Assembly (NCBI GenBank): GCA_963422775.4
Contig: CAUJSJ030000037.1
Coordinates: 186,001-250,000 of the forward strand
DNA length: 64,000 bases
Reading direction: 5' to 3'
Source of the DNA: Pelomonas sp963422775
GTDB lineage: Bacteria; Pseudomonadota; Gammaproteobacteria; Burkholderiales; Burkholderiaceae_C
Positions 42,881 to 50,926 of the stretch are shown here, piece by piece; positions within the stretch are counted from its first letter, which is position 1; each line of letters starts with the position of its first letter. The notes below the pieces were generated by a model, which saw only the letters and a program-made list of their open reading frames with translations, did not search any database and was not told where the DNA came from. A program made the position numbers and the translations under genes.

Positions 42881-44098
42881 ATGACCTCTTCTTCCGCCTC
42901 CAGCGGCAAGCGCCGTTTCGCGCGCATCGACCGCCTACCCCCCTACGTCTTCAACATCACGGCCGAGCTCAAGCTCGCGGCCCGCCGGCGTGGCGAGGAC
43001 ATCATCGACATGAGCATGGGCAACCCCGACGGGGCCACGCCGGCCCATATCGTCGCCAAGCTCAACGAGGTCTCGCAACGGCCCGACACCCATGGCTACT
43101 CGGCCAGCAAGGGCATCCCGCGCCTGCGCCGCGCGATCTCGCACTGGTATGAACGCCGCTACGGCGTGGCCATCGACCCCGACCACGAGGCCATCGTCAC
43201 CATCGGCTCCAAGGAAGGCCTGGCGCACCTGATGCTGGCGACTCTCGACCGCGGCGACACCGTGCTGGTGCCCGACCCCAGCTACCCCATCCACATCTAC
43301 GGTGCGGTGATCGCCGGTGCCGACATCCGCGCCATTCCCGTCAGCAGCGAGGTCGACTTCTTCGCCGAGCTGGAGAAGACCATCCGCGGCAGCTACCCCA
43401 AGCCCAAGATGATGGTGTTCGGCTTCCCGTCCAACCCGACGGCGCAGTGCGTCGAGCTGGACTTCTTCGAGCGCGTCGTGGCCCTGGCCAAGAAGCACGA
43501 CATCCTCGTCGTGCACGACCTGGCCTATGCCGACATCGTCTTCGACGGCTACGTCGCCCCGTCCATCATGCAGGTGCCCGGCGCCAAGGACGTGGCGGTC
43601 GAGTTCTTCACGCTCAGCAAGAGCTACAACATGGCCGGCTGGCGCATCGGCTTCATGGTCGGCAACCCCGATCTAGTCGCGGCCCTGGCCCGCATCAAGA
43701 GCTATCACGACTACGGCACCTTCACGCCGCTGCAGGTGGCCGCCATCGCCGCGCTGGAGGGCGACCAGCAGTGCGTCAAGGACATCTGCGCCAGCTACCA
43801 GCGCCGCCGCGACGTGCTCTACAAAGGCCTCACCGAAGCCGGCTGGGCCGTGGACTGCCCCAAGGCCAGCATGTATATCTGGGCGCGCATCCCCGAGCCG
43901 TACCGCGAGTTCGGCTCGCTGGAATTCGCGAAACAGCTGCTGGAGAAAGCCAAGGTCTGCGTGTCGCCCGGCATCGGCTTCGGCGACCACGGCGACGGCC
44001 ATGTGCGCTTCGCGCTGATCGAGAACGAATCGCGCATCCGCCAGGCGGTGCGGGGCATCAAGGCCATGTTCAAGGCGGATGGGCTGCTGAAGGCCTAG
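42881..44098 (+). CDS. alaC: Pyridoxal-phosphate aminotransferase, AlaC-type
   Basis: 405 residues from ATG 42881 (the frame is open upstream through the psuK region and is not used). Class I/II fold: MSMGNPDGATPAHIVAKLNE, TIGSKEGLAHLMLATLDRGD, VPDPSYPIHIYGAVIAGADI, VFGFPSNPTAQCVELDFFER, VVHDLAYADIVFDGY, and FFTLSKSYNMAGWRIGFMVG with the Schiff-base Lys. The N-terminal RRFARIDRLPPYVFN and the long middle helix fit the AlaC group, which makes alanine from pyruvate with glutamate. The last base pairs overlap the convergent AraC gene stop (CTAG). Confidence 0.88.
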   Translation: MTSSSASSGKRRFARIDRLPPYVFNITAELKLAARRRGEDIIDMSMGNPDGATPAHIVAKLNEVSQRPDTHGYSASKGIPRLRRAISHWYERRYGVAIDPDHEAIVTIGSKEGLAHLMLATLDRGDTVLVPDPSYPIHIYGAVIAGADIRAIPVSSEVDFFAELEKTIRGSYPKPKMMVFGFPSNPTAQCVELDFFERVVALAKKHDILVVHDLAYADIVFDGYVAPSIMQVPGAKDVAVEFFTLSKSYNMAGWRIGFMVGNPDLVAALARIKSYHDYGTFTPLQVAAIAALEGDQQCVKDICASYQRRRDVLYKGLTEAGWAVDCPKASMYIWARIPEPYREFGSLEFAKQLLEKAKVCVSPGIGFGDHGDGHVRFALIENESRIRQAVRGIKAMFKADGLLKA

Positions 44099-45117
44099 TT
44101 CGACACCGCGGCCCGTGCCTGCTCGCGGCGCCACGCGGCGGGCGGCGAACCCGTCGCGCGCTTGAAGGCGCGCGAGAATGCCGCCTCCGACTCATAGCCC
44201 ACCTGCACCGCCACGTCAGCGACGTTGGCGGCGCTCTCGCGCAACAGGCGCGCGCCACACTGGATGCGCCAGTTGGTCAGGTATTGCATCGGTGGCAAAC
44301 CGGTGAAGGCGACGAAGCGCTCGTGCAGCGCCGAGCGTGACAGCCCGGCGCGGCGGCCCAGCTCGTCCACGCTCCAGGGCTGCGCGGGCTCGGCATGCAT
44401 GAGCGTGAGGGCGCGGCCGACCTGGCGGTCGCGCAAGCCGCCGAGCCATCCCTGAGCCTGCGCCGGCAGCGCGTCCAGATAGCGGCGTGTGGCGTCCACG
44501 AACACCATTTCGCTGACCCGCTGCAGCAGCGCACCGCCACCGGCGCGCGGTGTGTCCCACTCGGCCACCGCCTGCTCCATGATGGGCGCGACCCAGGCGC
44601 CGACGTCGGCCGCACGCAGTCGCAACAGCCGGGGAAGCGCGTCGATCAAGGGATTGAAGGGCTTGAGGTCGCAGGCCACGAAGCCGCAGAGCAGCACGGT
44701 GGACGCCTCCTCGCTCGGCAGCCCCTGACCCGGAAGAAACATGCCGCGTCGGTAGGTGATGGGAATCGGCTTGGGCGCATCGCGCACCTGCAGCAGCCAG
44801 TCACCCTGCTCGACGGGCTTCAGGCCCGGCGCGCTCGACACCACATGCGAATCGCCATGCGGCAGCATGATGAGGTCGCCAGACTCCAGGCGCATCGGCG
44901 GCTCACCGTCCACGGCGACCCAGCCGGAGCCCTTCACGAACAGGTGGTACTCGATGACGTGCTCGGCGCCCGGCATCACCGCCGGGCCGAGTTCGCTGGC
45001 CGGCGCGGCCTGGGCGGACCACTCGTCCCGGCAGCTGACGTGGAAGAACACGCCCCCGCGAAGCCGCACGCTGCGCAGCACGTCGGACAGCGGGTCCATG
45101 GTGCTCATGTCGCTCAT
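44095..45117 (-). CDS. AraC-family regulator with N-terminal cupin
   Basis: 340 residues (start MSDMSTMDPLSDVL; ATGs at codons 4 and 7 are also possible). N-terminal cupin_6 domain: GGVFFHVSCRDEWSAQAAPA, YHLFVKGSGWVAVDGEPPMR, IMLPHGDSHVV. C-terminal AraC double helix-turn-helix: PWSVDELGRRAGLSRSALHE, then VQVGYESEAAFSRAFKRATG and SPPAAWR. Cupin-AraC proteins of this group often regulate nearby oxidoreductases or detoxification genes; the divergent methyltransferase operon at 45262 is the likely target. Confidence 0.9.
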   Translation of the reverse strand: MSDMSTMDPLSDVLRSVRLRGGVFFHVSCRDEWSAQAAPASELGPAVMPGAEHVIEYHLFVKGSGWVAVDGEPPMRLESGDLIMLPHGDSHVVSSAPGLKPVEQGDWLLQVRDAPKPIPITYRRGMFLPGQGLPSEEASTVLLCGFVACDLKPFNPLIDALPRLLRLRAADVGAWVAPIMEQAVAEWDTPRAGGGALLQRVSEMVFVDATRRYLDALPAQAQGWLGGLRDRQVGRALTLMHAEPAQPWSVDELGRRAGLSRSALHERFVAFTGLPPMQYLTNWRIQCGARLLRESAANVADVAVQVGYESEAAFSRAFKRATGSPPAAWRREQARAAVSN

Positions 45118-45261
45118 GCCGCCCCGCCGGTAATTTGCACGGACGCTGGAGCAAGCGCGGGCGACGCCCGGTGAAGCGCGAAATCAGCCAAAAACCAACC
45201 ATTCGCAGACCGATCCACAAGACATCGGCCTTCTCTCTTCACCGTCAAGGAATCTCTCATC

Positions 45262-46092
45262 ATGACCCCCCAGAACCCTACCGAGGCAGCCCCCGACTAT
45301 GCCGCCATCAAGCAACGTCAGCAGGCCACCTGGGCCAGCGGTGACTATGCCGTCGTCGGCACCACGCTGCAGATCGTGGGCGAGCAGCTCGCCGAGGCCG
45401 CCGACCTGCGCGCCGACGAGCGCGTGCTGGACGTCGCCGCCGGCAACGGCAACGCCACGCTGGCCGCGGCGCGCCGCCATGCCCAGGTCACGTCCACCGA
45501 CTACGTGGACGCCCTGCTCGACAAGGGTCGCCGGCGCGCCCAGGCCGAGGGCCTGGCCGTGAACTTCGAAGTCGCAGACGCCGAAGCCCTGCCCTACGAG
45601 GCCGGCGCCTTCGACGTCGTCATCTCCACCTTCGGCGTCATGTTCGCCCCCGACCACGCCACCGCGGCGCGCGAGATGCTGCGTGTCGTGCGGCCGGGCG
45701 GGCGCATCGCGCTGGCGAACTGGACGCCCGAGGGCTTCATCGGCCAGCTGTTCAAGACGCTGGGAAGGCATGTGCCGCCGCCCGCCGGTCTGCGCTCACC
45801 CGCGCTGTGGGGCTCGGAGGCCCACCTCACCGCGCTGTTCGGCCCGTCGGCCAGCGACCTGCGCGTCGAGCGCAAGCGCTTCAACTTCCGCTACCGCTCG
45901 GCCGATCACTTCCTGCAGGTGTTCAAGACCTACTACGGTCCCACGCACAAGGCCTTCGCCGCGCTGGACGCCGAGGCCGGCGCCGCGCTGCAGCGCGACA
46001 TCCTCGCGCTGACGCAGGACCACGACATCGGCGGCGGCCGCGGCTTGGTCGTGCCCAGCGAATACGCCGAGATCGTCGTTACCACCGCCTGA
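45262..46092 (+). CDS. Class I SAM-dependent methyltransferase
   Basis: 276 residues, ATG preceded by AAGGAA. Rossmann-type methyltransferase: motif I ERVLDVAAGNGNATLAAARR, acidic loop after beta-2 TSTDYVDALLDKGRRRAQAE, motif II-like VADAEALPYEAGAFDVVIST, post-II FGVMFAPDHATAAREMLRVV and GGRIALANWTPEGFIGQLF. Small-molecule methyltransferase of the UbiE/COQ5-like group; substrate unknown. Divergent from the AraC gene and 68 bp before the haloperoxidase-type gene. Confidence 0.88.
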   Translation: MTPQNPTEAAPDYAAIKQRQQATWASGDYAVVGTTLQIVGEQLAEAADLRADERVLDVAAGNGNATLAAARRHAQVTSTDYVDALLDKGRRRAQAEGLAVNFEVADAEALPYEAGAFDVVISTFGVMFAPDHATAAREMLRVVRPGGRIALANWTPEGFIGQLFKTLGRHVPPPAGLRSPALWGSEAHLTALFGPSASDLRVERKRFNFRYRSADHFLQVFKTYYGPTHKAFAALDAEAGAALQRDILALTQDHDIGGGRGLVVPSEYAEIVVTTA

Positions 46093-46160
46093 TTCCACGA
46101 ACTCCCCGTGCGGCCCGGTCCAACGGGTCCGGCCGCCGCATGGCTTCATCAGAGTCCACC

Positions 46161-47780
46161 ATGAAAACTCTCTTCCCCCTCCATTCCCTCCCCTTCCTGG
46201 CCCTGCTGGCCGCCGCGTCGACGGCGCAGGCCGACGTCGTCACCGCCTGGAACATCACCGCCGGCGAGCTGATGATGCAAGCCCGCATGGGCACACCCCC
46301 CGCCGTGCGGGCCATGGCCATCGTGCAGACTGCCGTCCACGAAGCCGTCGCCGACGCACAGCGCCTGCAGGCCAGCGCCGACGCTGCGGTGGCCGCCGCC
46401 AACCGCGCCACCCTGCTGCAACTGATGCCGCAACAGGAGGCCGACATCACCGCGGCCTACCGCAAGGCCATGGACAAGCTCGGCAACGCCGCCGCGGTGG
46501 TCGAAGGCGCCGCCGCCGGCGAACATGCCGCCCGCCGCGTGCTGGCCTGGCGCGCGGGCGACGGCGCCGCGGCCAAGGATGCCTACCGGCCCCACACGAC
46601 GTCGGGCCAGTACGTGCCGACGGCGCCGGTCGCCACGCCGCACTGGGGCCAGCGCAAGCCCTGGCTGATGAACGACGGCGCCCAGTTCCGCCCTGCGTCG
46701 CCGCCGGCGCTGGACAGCGCGCAGTGGGCCCGCGACTTCAACGAGGTGAAAGCCCTGGGCGGCAAGGCCAGCGCCCAGCGCACCGCAGCGCAGACCGAGG
46801 TCGCGAAGTTCTGGGAGTTCTCGCTGCCACCGATCTATTTCGGTGTGCTGCGCTCCATAGCCGACACACCCGGCCGCAACGCCGCGCAGAACGCCAAGCT
46901 GTTCGCCGCCGCAGCCCAGGCCATGGACGACGGCCTCATCGCCATCATGGACGCCAAGTACCACTACGGCTTCTGGCGCCCCGTCACAGCCATCCGCAAC
47001 GGTGACCGCGACGGCCGGGAGGACACCGCGATGGAAACCGGCTGGGCGCCGCTGATCGACACCCCGATGCACCCCGAGTACCCCAGCGCCCATAGCGTCC
47101 TCGCTGCGTCGCTGGGCGAAGTGCTGAAGGCCGAGGTGGCAGGCGGCCGCCTGCCCGAACTGTCGACCAGCAGCCCGACAGCCAACGGTGCGACGCACCG
47201 CTGGGCCACCGTGGAGGCCTTCACCGAGGAGGTGTCGCTGGCGCGCATCTGGGCGGGCATCCACTACCGCACCTCGACACAGGTCGGGCTGGACATGGGG
47301 CGGCGCGTCGGTGCGCTGGCGGCGCAGCGCGTGGCCACCGCCCCGGCCGACACCGGCCTGCCGGCGGCCATCTCGGCACCCGGCGGAACCAAGGTCCTGG
47401 AGCGCATCAGCGCTCGCGGTGTGCAGGTCTACGAATGCCGCGCCGACACCGCCGCCTGGCAATTCGTGGCGCCGCAGGCCGCACTGTTCGACGCCGGTGG
47501 CGCGCAGATCGGCACGCACGACGCCGGCCCGCACTGGCAGGCCGCGGACGGCAGCCGCGTGCGCGGCGCGGTGGACGCCAAGGCCGATGCCGCCCAGCCC
47601 GGCGCCATCCCCTGGCTGCTGTTGTCCGCACGCTCGGTCGGCCCGACCGGGCGTTTCGCCGCGGTGACCGCCATCCAGCGCGTCAATACCCAGGGCGGCA
47701 CCGCGCCCCAGCGTCCGTGCGAAGCCGGTGCGGTAGAGCGCGTGCCCTACACCGCGGACTATCTGATGCTGGCGTCCTGA
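46161..47780 (+). CDS. Vanadium haloperoxidase/PAP2 protein fused to DUF3455
   Basis: 539 residues; signal peptide MKTLFPLHSLPFLALLAAAS then TAQA. Residues ~30-395 form a PAP2/vanadium-haloperoxidase domain with the vanadate-pocket motifs AKYHYGFWRPVTAIRNGD (Lys and Arg), HPEYPSAHSVLAASLGEV (Ser-His) and SLARIWAGIHYRTSTQVGLD (Arg, His). From ~405 a DUF3455 domain follows: GVQVYECRADTAAWQFVAPQ, LFDAGGAQIGTHDAGPHWQA, IPWLLLSARSVGPTG, and a final VPYTADYL. DUF3455 usually stands alone as a secreted protein. The fusion, with both domains complete, is unusual and suggests a two-step secreted enzyme or a DUF3455 anchoring module. Confidence 0.85.
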   Translation: MKTLFPLHSLPFLALLAAASTAQADVVTAWNITAGELMMQARMGTPPAVRAMAIVQTAVHEAVADAQRLQASADAAVAAANRATLLQLMPQQEADITAAYRKAMDKLGNAAAVVEGAAAGEHAARRVLAWRAGDGAAAKDAYRPHTTSGQYVPTAPVATPHWGQRKPWLMNDGAQFRPASPPALDSAQWARDFNEVKALGGKASAQRTAAQTEVAKFWEFSLPPIYFGVLRSIADTPGRNAAQNAKLFAAAAQAMDDGLIAIMDAKYHYGFWRPVTAIRNGDRDGREDTAMETGWAPLIDTPMHPEYPSAHSVLAASLGEVLKAEVAGGRLPELSTSSPTANGATHRWATVEAFTEEVSLARIWAGIHYRTSTQVGLDMGRRVGALAAQRVATAPADTGLPAAISAPGGTKVLERISARGVQVYECRADTAAWQFVAPQAALFDAGGAQIGTHDAGPHWQAADGSRVRGAVDAKADAAQPGAIPWLLLSARSVGPTGRFAAVTAIQRVNTQGGTAPQRPCEAGAVERVPYTADYLMLAS

Positions 47781-47831
47781 GCGCTCGCTGGGCGTGGCGA
47801 CAATGGCCGGCCACTCTGTAGCCGCCACCCC

Positions 47832-48506
47832 TTGAACGCGACGCTCCTCCAACCACAGGCCGTCATCCTCGACCTTGACGGCACCCTCGTCGACACGCTG
47901 GGCGACTTCGTTGCCGTGCTCTCGCAGGTGCTCGCGGATCTCGGCCTGCCGCCGGTCACGCGCGGCTTCATCGAGCACACCATCGGCCGTGGCAGCGAGC
48001 ACCTCGTGCGCACGACGCTTGCCGAAGTGCATGCAGACGCGGCGCTGTTCGACCACGCCTGGGCGCTCTACCAGCAGCACTACGCCGAGCTGAACGGCCA
48101 GCATGCGGCTGTCTACCCGGGCGTCGTCGAAGGGCTGGAACAGTTGCGGGCGCTGGGCCTGCCGCTGGCCGTGCTGACCAACAAGCCCGGCGCCCCGGCA
48201 CGTGAGTTGCTGCGGCGCAAAGGGCTGGACGGCTATTTCTCACACGTTTTCGGCGGCGACGCCTTCGAGCGCAAGAAGCCCGACCCGCTGCCCCTGCTCA
48301 AGACCTGCGAGGCCTTGGGGCAGCCGCCTTCAGCGACGTGGATGGTGGGCGACTCCCGCAACGACGCCGAGGCGGCGCGCGCGGCCGGCTGCCCGCTGGT
48401 GCTGATGACCTACGGCTACAACCACGGTGAGGACATCCGCGCCGTGCCGGCCCTGCAGCACCTGGGCCGGCTGGACGAGATCAGGATCAGCGCCGCGACT
48501 TCTTGA
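47832..48506 (+). CDS. gph: Phosphoglycolate phosphatase
   Basis: 224 residues from a TTG start (no ATG is available near the N-terminus and no clear Shine-Dalgarno). HAD superfamily motifs: I LDLDGTLVDTLGDFV, II LAVLTNKPG, III KKPDPLPLLKTCEAL, IV MVGDSRNDAEAARAAG; a helical cap lies between I and II. Gph converts 2-phosphoglycolate to glycolate, salvaging a product of RuBisCO oxygenation or DNA repair. Position next to trpE is the usual Burkholderiales arrangement; rpe, its normal neighbour, is elsewhere in the window. The 3' end overlaps the convergent chalcone isomerase-like gene. Confidence 0.92.
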   Translation: MNATLLQPQAVILDLDGTLVDTLGDFVAVLSQVLADLGLPPVTRGFIEHTIGRGSEHLVRTTLAEVHADAALFDHAWALYQQHYAELNGQHAAVYPGVVEGLEQLRALGLPLAVLTNKPGAPARELLRRKGLDGYFSHVFGGDAFERKKPDPLPLLKTCEALGQPPSATWMVGDSRNDAEAARAAGCPLVLMTYGYNHGEDIRAVPALQHLGRLDEIRISAATS

Positions 48507-49089
48507 TGCCCAGCAGCGCATCCTTCAGGCCGTCGTCGGCCGGCTTGTCGCCCAGCCAGATGCGCAGCAGCGCGGTGAAGAACTCGGGCTCCTTGATCGG
48601 CTCCGTCATCAGCGGCTTGCCGTTGAGCAGCAGCGTCGAGCCCAGGCCGGGCACGTAGTCGACCGAGAAGCTGTCGCCGCTGTTCAACTGCTTGCGGCTG
48701 GCGAAAACTTCGCTCAGCTTGAGCACGCCGTTGATGCACTTGATGAACTCCTCGCGCGGCGAGTTGGCCTCCATGCCCTTGGTGAAGAGCTTGCCGAGTT
48801 CGTTGCCGTCGATGTCGCGCAGCATTTGGATGTGGATGCGCTTGGGGCCGGGCGCGCTCAGCACCTCCGGCGTCGTGCCGGCCTTGTGCGTCAGGTACAG
48901 GCCCGCCGTGTAGACCTTGACGACGAACTTGTAGCGGATGCCGGCGCCGTTGAGCACCAGCTTCTGGCCCGCCAGGTCCATGGCAGTGTCGTACTTCACA
49001 TTGGCCACTTCGACCGTCTCGGCCCAGGCCGTTGTCGCTCCCCCCAGGGACCCCACGGCCACCAGGGCCGCGACGATGAATGCACGCAT
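48487..49089 (-). CDS. Secreted chalcone isomerase-like protein
   Basis: 200 residues with a signal peptide (MRAFIVAALVAVGSLGGATT, AWA). The mature part follows the chalcone_3 pattern: VANVKYDTAMDLAGQKLVLN, GIRYKFVVKVYTAGLYLTHK, RIHIQMLRDIDGNELGKLFT, and NSPREEFIKCINGVLK, ending with a helical region. These bacterial proteins share the chalcone-isomerase fold but lack proven isomerase activity and may bind fatty acids in the envelope. The upstream in-frame extension to 49209 overlaps the trp leader region and is rejected. Its 3' end overlaps gph by 20 bp. Confidence 0.85.
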   Translation of the reverse strand: MRAFIVAALVAVGSLGGATTAWAETVEVANVKYDTAMDLAGQKLVLNGAGIRYKFVVKVYTAGLYLTHKAGTTPEVLSAPGPKRIHIQMLRDIDGNELGKLFTKGMEANSPREEFIKCINGVLKLSEVFASRKQLNSGDSFSVDYVPGLGSTLLLNGKPLMTEPIKEPEFFTALLRIWLGDKPADDGLKDALLGIKKSRR

Positions 49090-49168
49090 GTCTCGCTCCG
49101 TTATCGTGCCGCGATGGCGGCATCTTCGTGAGCCGAAGTATGGCGCTACACGGTGAAAACCCCGCTGA

Positions 49169-49174
49169 TACACT
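49169..49174 (+). promoter_or_regulatory. Putative -10 element of the trp leader transcript
   Basis: TACACT, 9 nt before the ATG at 49184. If the transcript starts ~7 nt further on, the leader peptide's AUG is at or near the 5' end. No clear -35 box. Confidence 0.4.
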
Positions 49175-49183
49175 GACCGCAAC

Positions 49184-49264
49184 ATGTTCATAACGCGCAA
49201 GTACATCACGGGGTCGAGCGACCGGGGAGCCTGGCCCTGGCGTCGCTGGTCAGTCCTGGCCTGA
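49184..49264 (+). CDS. trpL: trp leader peptide (26 residues, three Trp)
   Basis: Short ORF 98 bp upstream of trpE: it begins MFITRKYITGSSDRG and ends AWPWRRWSVLA, with Trp codons at positions 17, 19 and 22, far above the genome frequency for Trp, and a TGA stop. There is no Shine-Dalgarno; TACACT lies just upstream, so the transcript may start at or next to the AUG, as in the leaderless trpL of rhizobia. Downstream lie mutually exclusive hairpins before trpE (see attenuator). This is the classic layout of ribosome-mediated trp attenuation: stalling at the Trp codons would favour the antiterminator. The ORF is too short for the usual gene finders. Confidence 0.75.
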   Translation: MFITRKYITGSSDRGAWPWRRWSVLA

Positions 49265-49268
49265 TGCT

Positions 49269-49332
49269 GCTTGGCGCGCCCTGACGCGCAGTTTTCCGCG
49301 TTGCCCGTTCTCCACCGGGCTGCACGCCAAGC
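49269..49332 (+). promoter_or_regulatory. Candidate trp attenuator region
   Basis: Between trpL and trpE. GCGCG (49274-49278) can pair with CGCGC (49285-49289) followed by AGTTTT, a weak intrinsic terminator. Alternatively ACGCG (49284-49288) can pair with CGCGT (49297-49301), and GCTTGGCG (49269-49276) with CGCCAAGC (49325-49332); these exclude the first stem. Competing structures downstream of Trp codons fit attenuation, but the T run is only four and I did not compute energies. Confidence 0.4.
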
Positions 49333-49362
49333 CCTGAAACTTGTCTTTCAAGGTTTGACGTC

Positions 49363-50850
49363 GTGATCACCGAACTCGAATTCCAGAGCCTCGCTTCCGA
49401 GGGCTACAACCGCATCCCGCTCATCAGCGAGGCCTTCGCGGATCTCGAAACCCCGCTGTCCCTGTACCTCAAGCTCTGCGCCGGCGCCGGCCAGGGGCGC
49501 AACAGCTTTCTGCTGGAGTCCGTCGTCGGCGGCGAGCGCTTCGGACGTTTCTCCTTCATCGGCCTGCCGGCCCGCACGCTGGTCCGCGCCACCGGCCATC
49601 TCACCGAAGTGGTCACCGACGGCAACGTCGTCGAGACGCACGAGGGCAACCCGCTGGACTTCATCGCCGCCTACCAGGAGCGCATCAAGCCCAGGATCCC
49701 GGCCGGCCTGCCGCGCTTCTGCGGCGGCCTGGCCGGCTACTTCGGCTACGAGGCCGTGCGGGCCATCGAGAAGCGCCTGGACCGTGAGCACAAGGGCGAG
49801 TCCCTGGGCACGCCGGACATCGTGCTGCTGCTGTCCGAGGAAGTCGCCGTCATCGACAACCTGTCGGGGCGCCTGTACCTCATCGTCTGGGCCGACCCGC
49901 GCCAGCCCGAGGCCTACTTCCGCGCCACGAAGAGGCTCTCGCAGCTGCGCGACAAGCTGACCTACTCCGTCAGCGTGCCACGCGTGACCCGCAGCGAGGC
50001 GCACCCGGTGACGCGCGGCTTTGCCAAGGCCGACTACCTGGCCGCCGTCGCCAAGGCCAAGGAATACATTGCCGCCGGCGACCTGATGCAGGTGCAGGTC
50101 GGCCAGCGCATCTCCAAGCCCTACAAGGCCGAGCCTATCGCCCTGTACCGGGCGCTGCGGGCGCTGAACCCCAGCCCCTACATGTACTTCTACGACCTGG
50201 GCGACTTCCAGATCGTCGGCGCCAGCCCCGAGATCCTGGTGCGCGAAGAGCACGCGGGCGACGGCAGCCGCAAGGTCACGATTCGGCCGCTCGCCGGCAC
50301 CCGCCCGCGCGGCTCGACGGCGGAGCGCGACCTCGAACTGGAAGCCGAGCTGCAGGCCGACCCCAAGGAGCGCGCCGAGCACCTGATGCTGATCGACCTG
50401 GCTCGCAACGACATCGGCCGCATCGCCCGCGTCGGTAGCGTCAAGGTGACGCAGTCCTTCGCGGTCGAGCGCTACTCGCACGTGATGCACATCGTCTCCA
50501 ACGTCGAAGGCGTGCTGCGCCCGGAAGTCGGCCAGCTCGACGTGCTCAAGGCCACCTTCCCGGCGGGCACGTTGACTGGCGCGCCCAAGGTGCGGGCGAT
50601 GGAGCTGATCGACGAGCTGGAGCCCGTGCAGCGCGGCATCTACGGCGGCGCCTGCGGCTACCTGAGCTTTGCCGGCGACATGGACCTGGCGATCGCGATC
50701 CGCACCGGCATCATCAAGAACGGCATGCTGTACGTGCAGGCGGCGGCAGGTGTTGTTGCCGACTCGGTGCCCGAGTTGGAGTGGCAAGAGACTGAAGCGA
50801 AAGCGCGCGCTCTGCTGCGCGCTGCCGAGCTGGTTGAGGAGGGATTTTGA
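49363..50850 (+). CDS. trpE: Anthranilate synthase component I
   Basis: 495 residues, GTG start. N-terminal domain with NSFLLESVVGGERFGRFSFI, where LLES and the following Ser form the tryptophan feedback site. The chorismate-binding catalytic domain is complete: GDLMQVQVGQRISKPYKAEP, PLAGTRPRGSTAERD, LMLIDLARNDIGRIARVGSV, FPAGTLTGAPKVRAMELIDE, RGIYGGACGYLSFAGDMDLA. It makes anthranilate from chorismate with TrpG. It is the first structural gene of the operon and is preceded by the trpL leader. Confidence 0.97.
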   Translation: MITELEFQSLASEGYNRIPLISEAFADLETPLSLYLKLCAGAGQGRNSFLLESVVGGERFGRFSFIGLPARTLVRATGHLTEVVTDGNVVETHEGNPLDFIAAYQERIKPRIPAGLPRFCGGLAGYFGYEAVRAIEKRLDREHKGESLGTPDIVLLLSEEVAVIDNLSGRLYLIVWADPRQPEAYFRATKRLSQLRDKLTYSVSVPRVTRSEAHPVTRGFAKADYLAAVAKAKEYIAAGDLMQVQVGQRISKPYKAEPIALYRALRALNPSPYMYFYDLGDFQIVGASPEILVREEHAGDGSRKVTIRPLAGTRPRGSTAERDLELEAELQADPKERAEHLMLIDLARNDIGRIARVGSVKVTQSFAVERYSHVMHIVSNVEGVLRPEVGQLDVLKATFPAGTLTGAPKVRAMELIDELEPVQRGIYGGACGYLSFAGDMDLAIAIRTGIIKNGMLYVQAAAGVVADSVPELEWQETEAKARALLRAAELVEEGF

Positions 50851-50877
50851 TGAGCCCCCACGTTCACTTCGTTCACT

Positions 50878-50925
50878 GCCCCCCGAGGGGGCTGGCCTCC
50901 CTTGGGACGGCCAGGCGGGAGGCCA
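50878..50925 (+). promoter_or_regulatory. Intercistronic hairpins that cover the trpG ribosome binding site
   Basis: Hairpin 1: GCCCCC-CGA-GGGGGC (50878-50892). Hairpin 2: TGGCCTCCC (50893-50901) with GGGAGGCCA (50917-50925), a 9-bp perfect stem. The only Shine-Dalgarno for trpG (GGGAGG, ATG at 50927) is inside the second stem. The element resembles the GC-rich intergenic repeats of this bacterial group. It could make trpG translation depend on TrpE ribosomes opening the stem. Confidence 0.6.
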
Positions 50926-50926
50926 C

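Noticed and set aside
48427..49131. Overlapping plus-strand 234-codon frame in the gph/trp region
   Set aside because: Antisense to the chalcone isomerase-like gene with shadow composition.
49090..49209. N-terminal extension of the chalcone isomerase-like gene
   Set aside because: The ATG at 49089 begins a proper signal peptide; the extension would run through the trp leader on the other strand.
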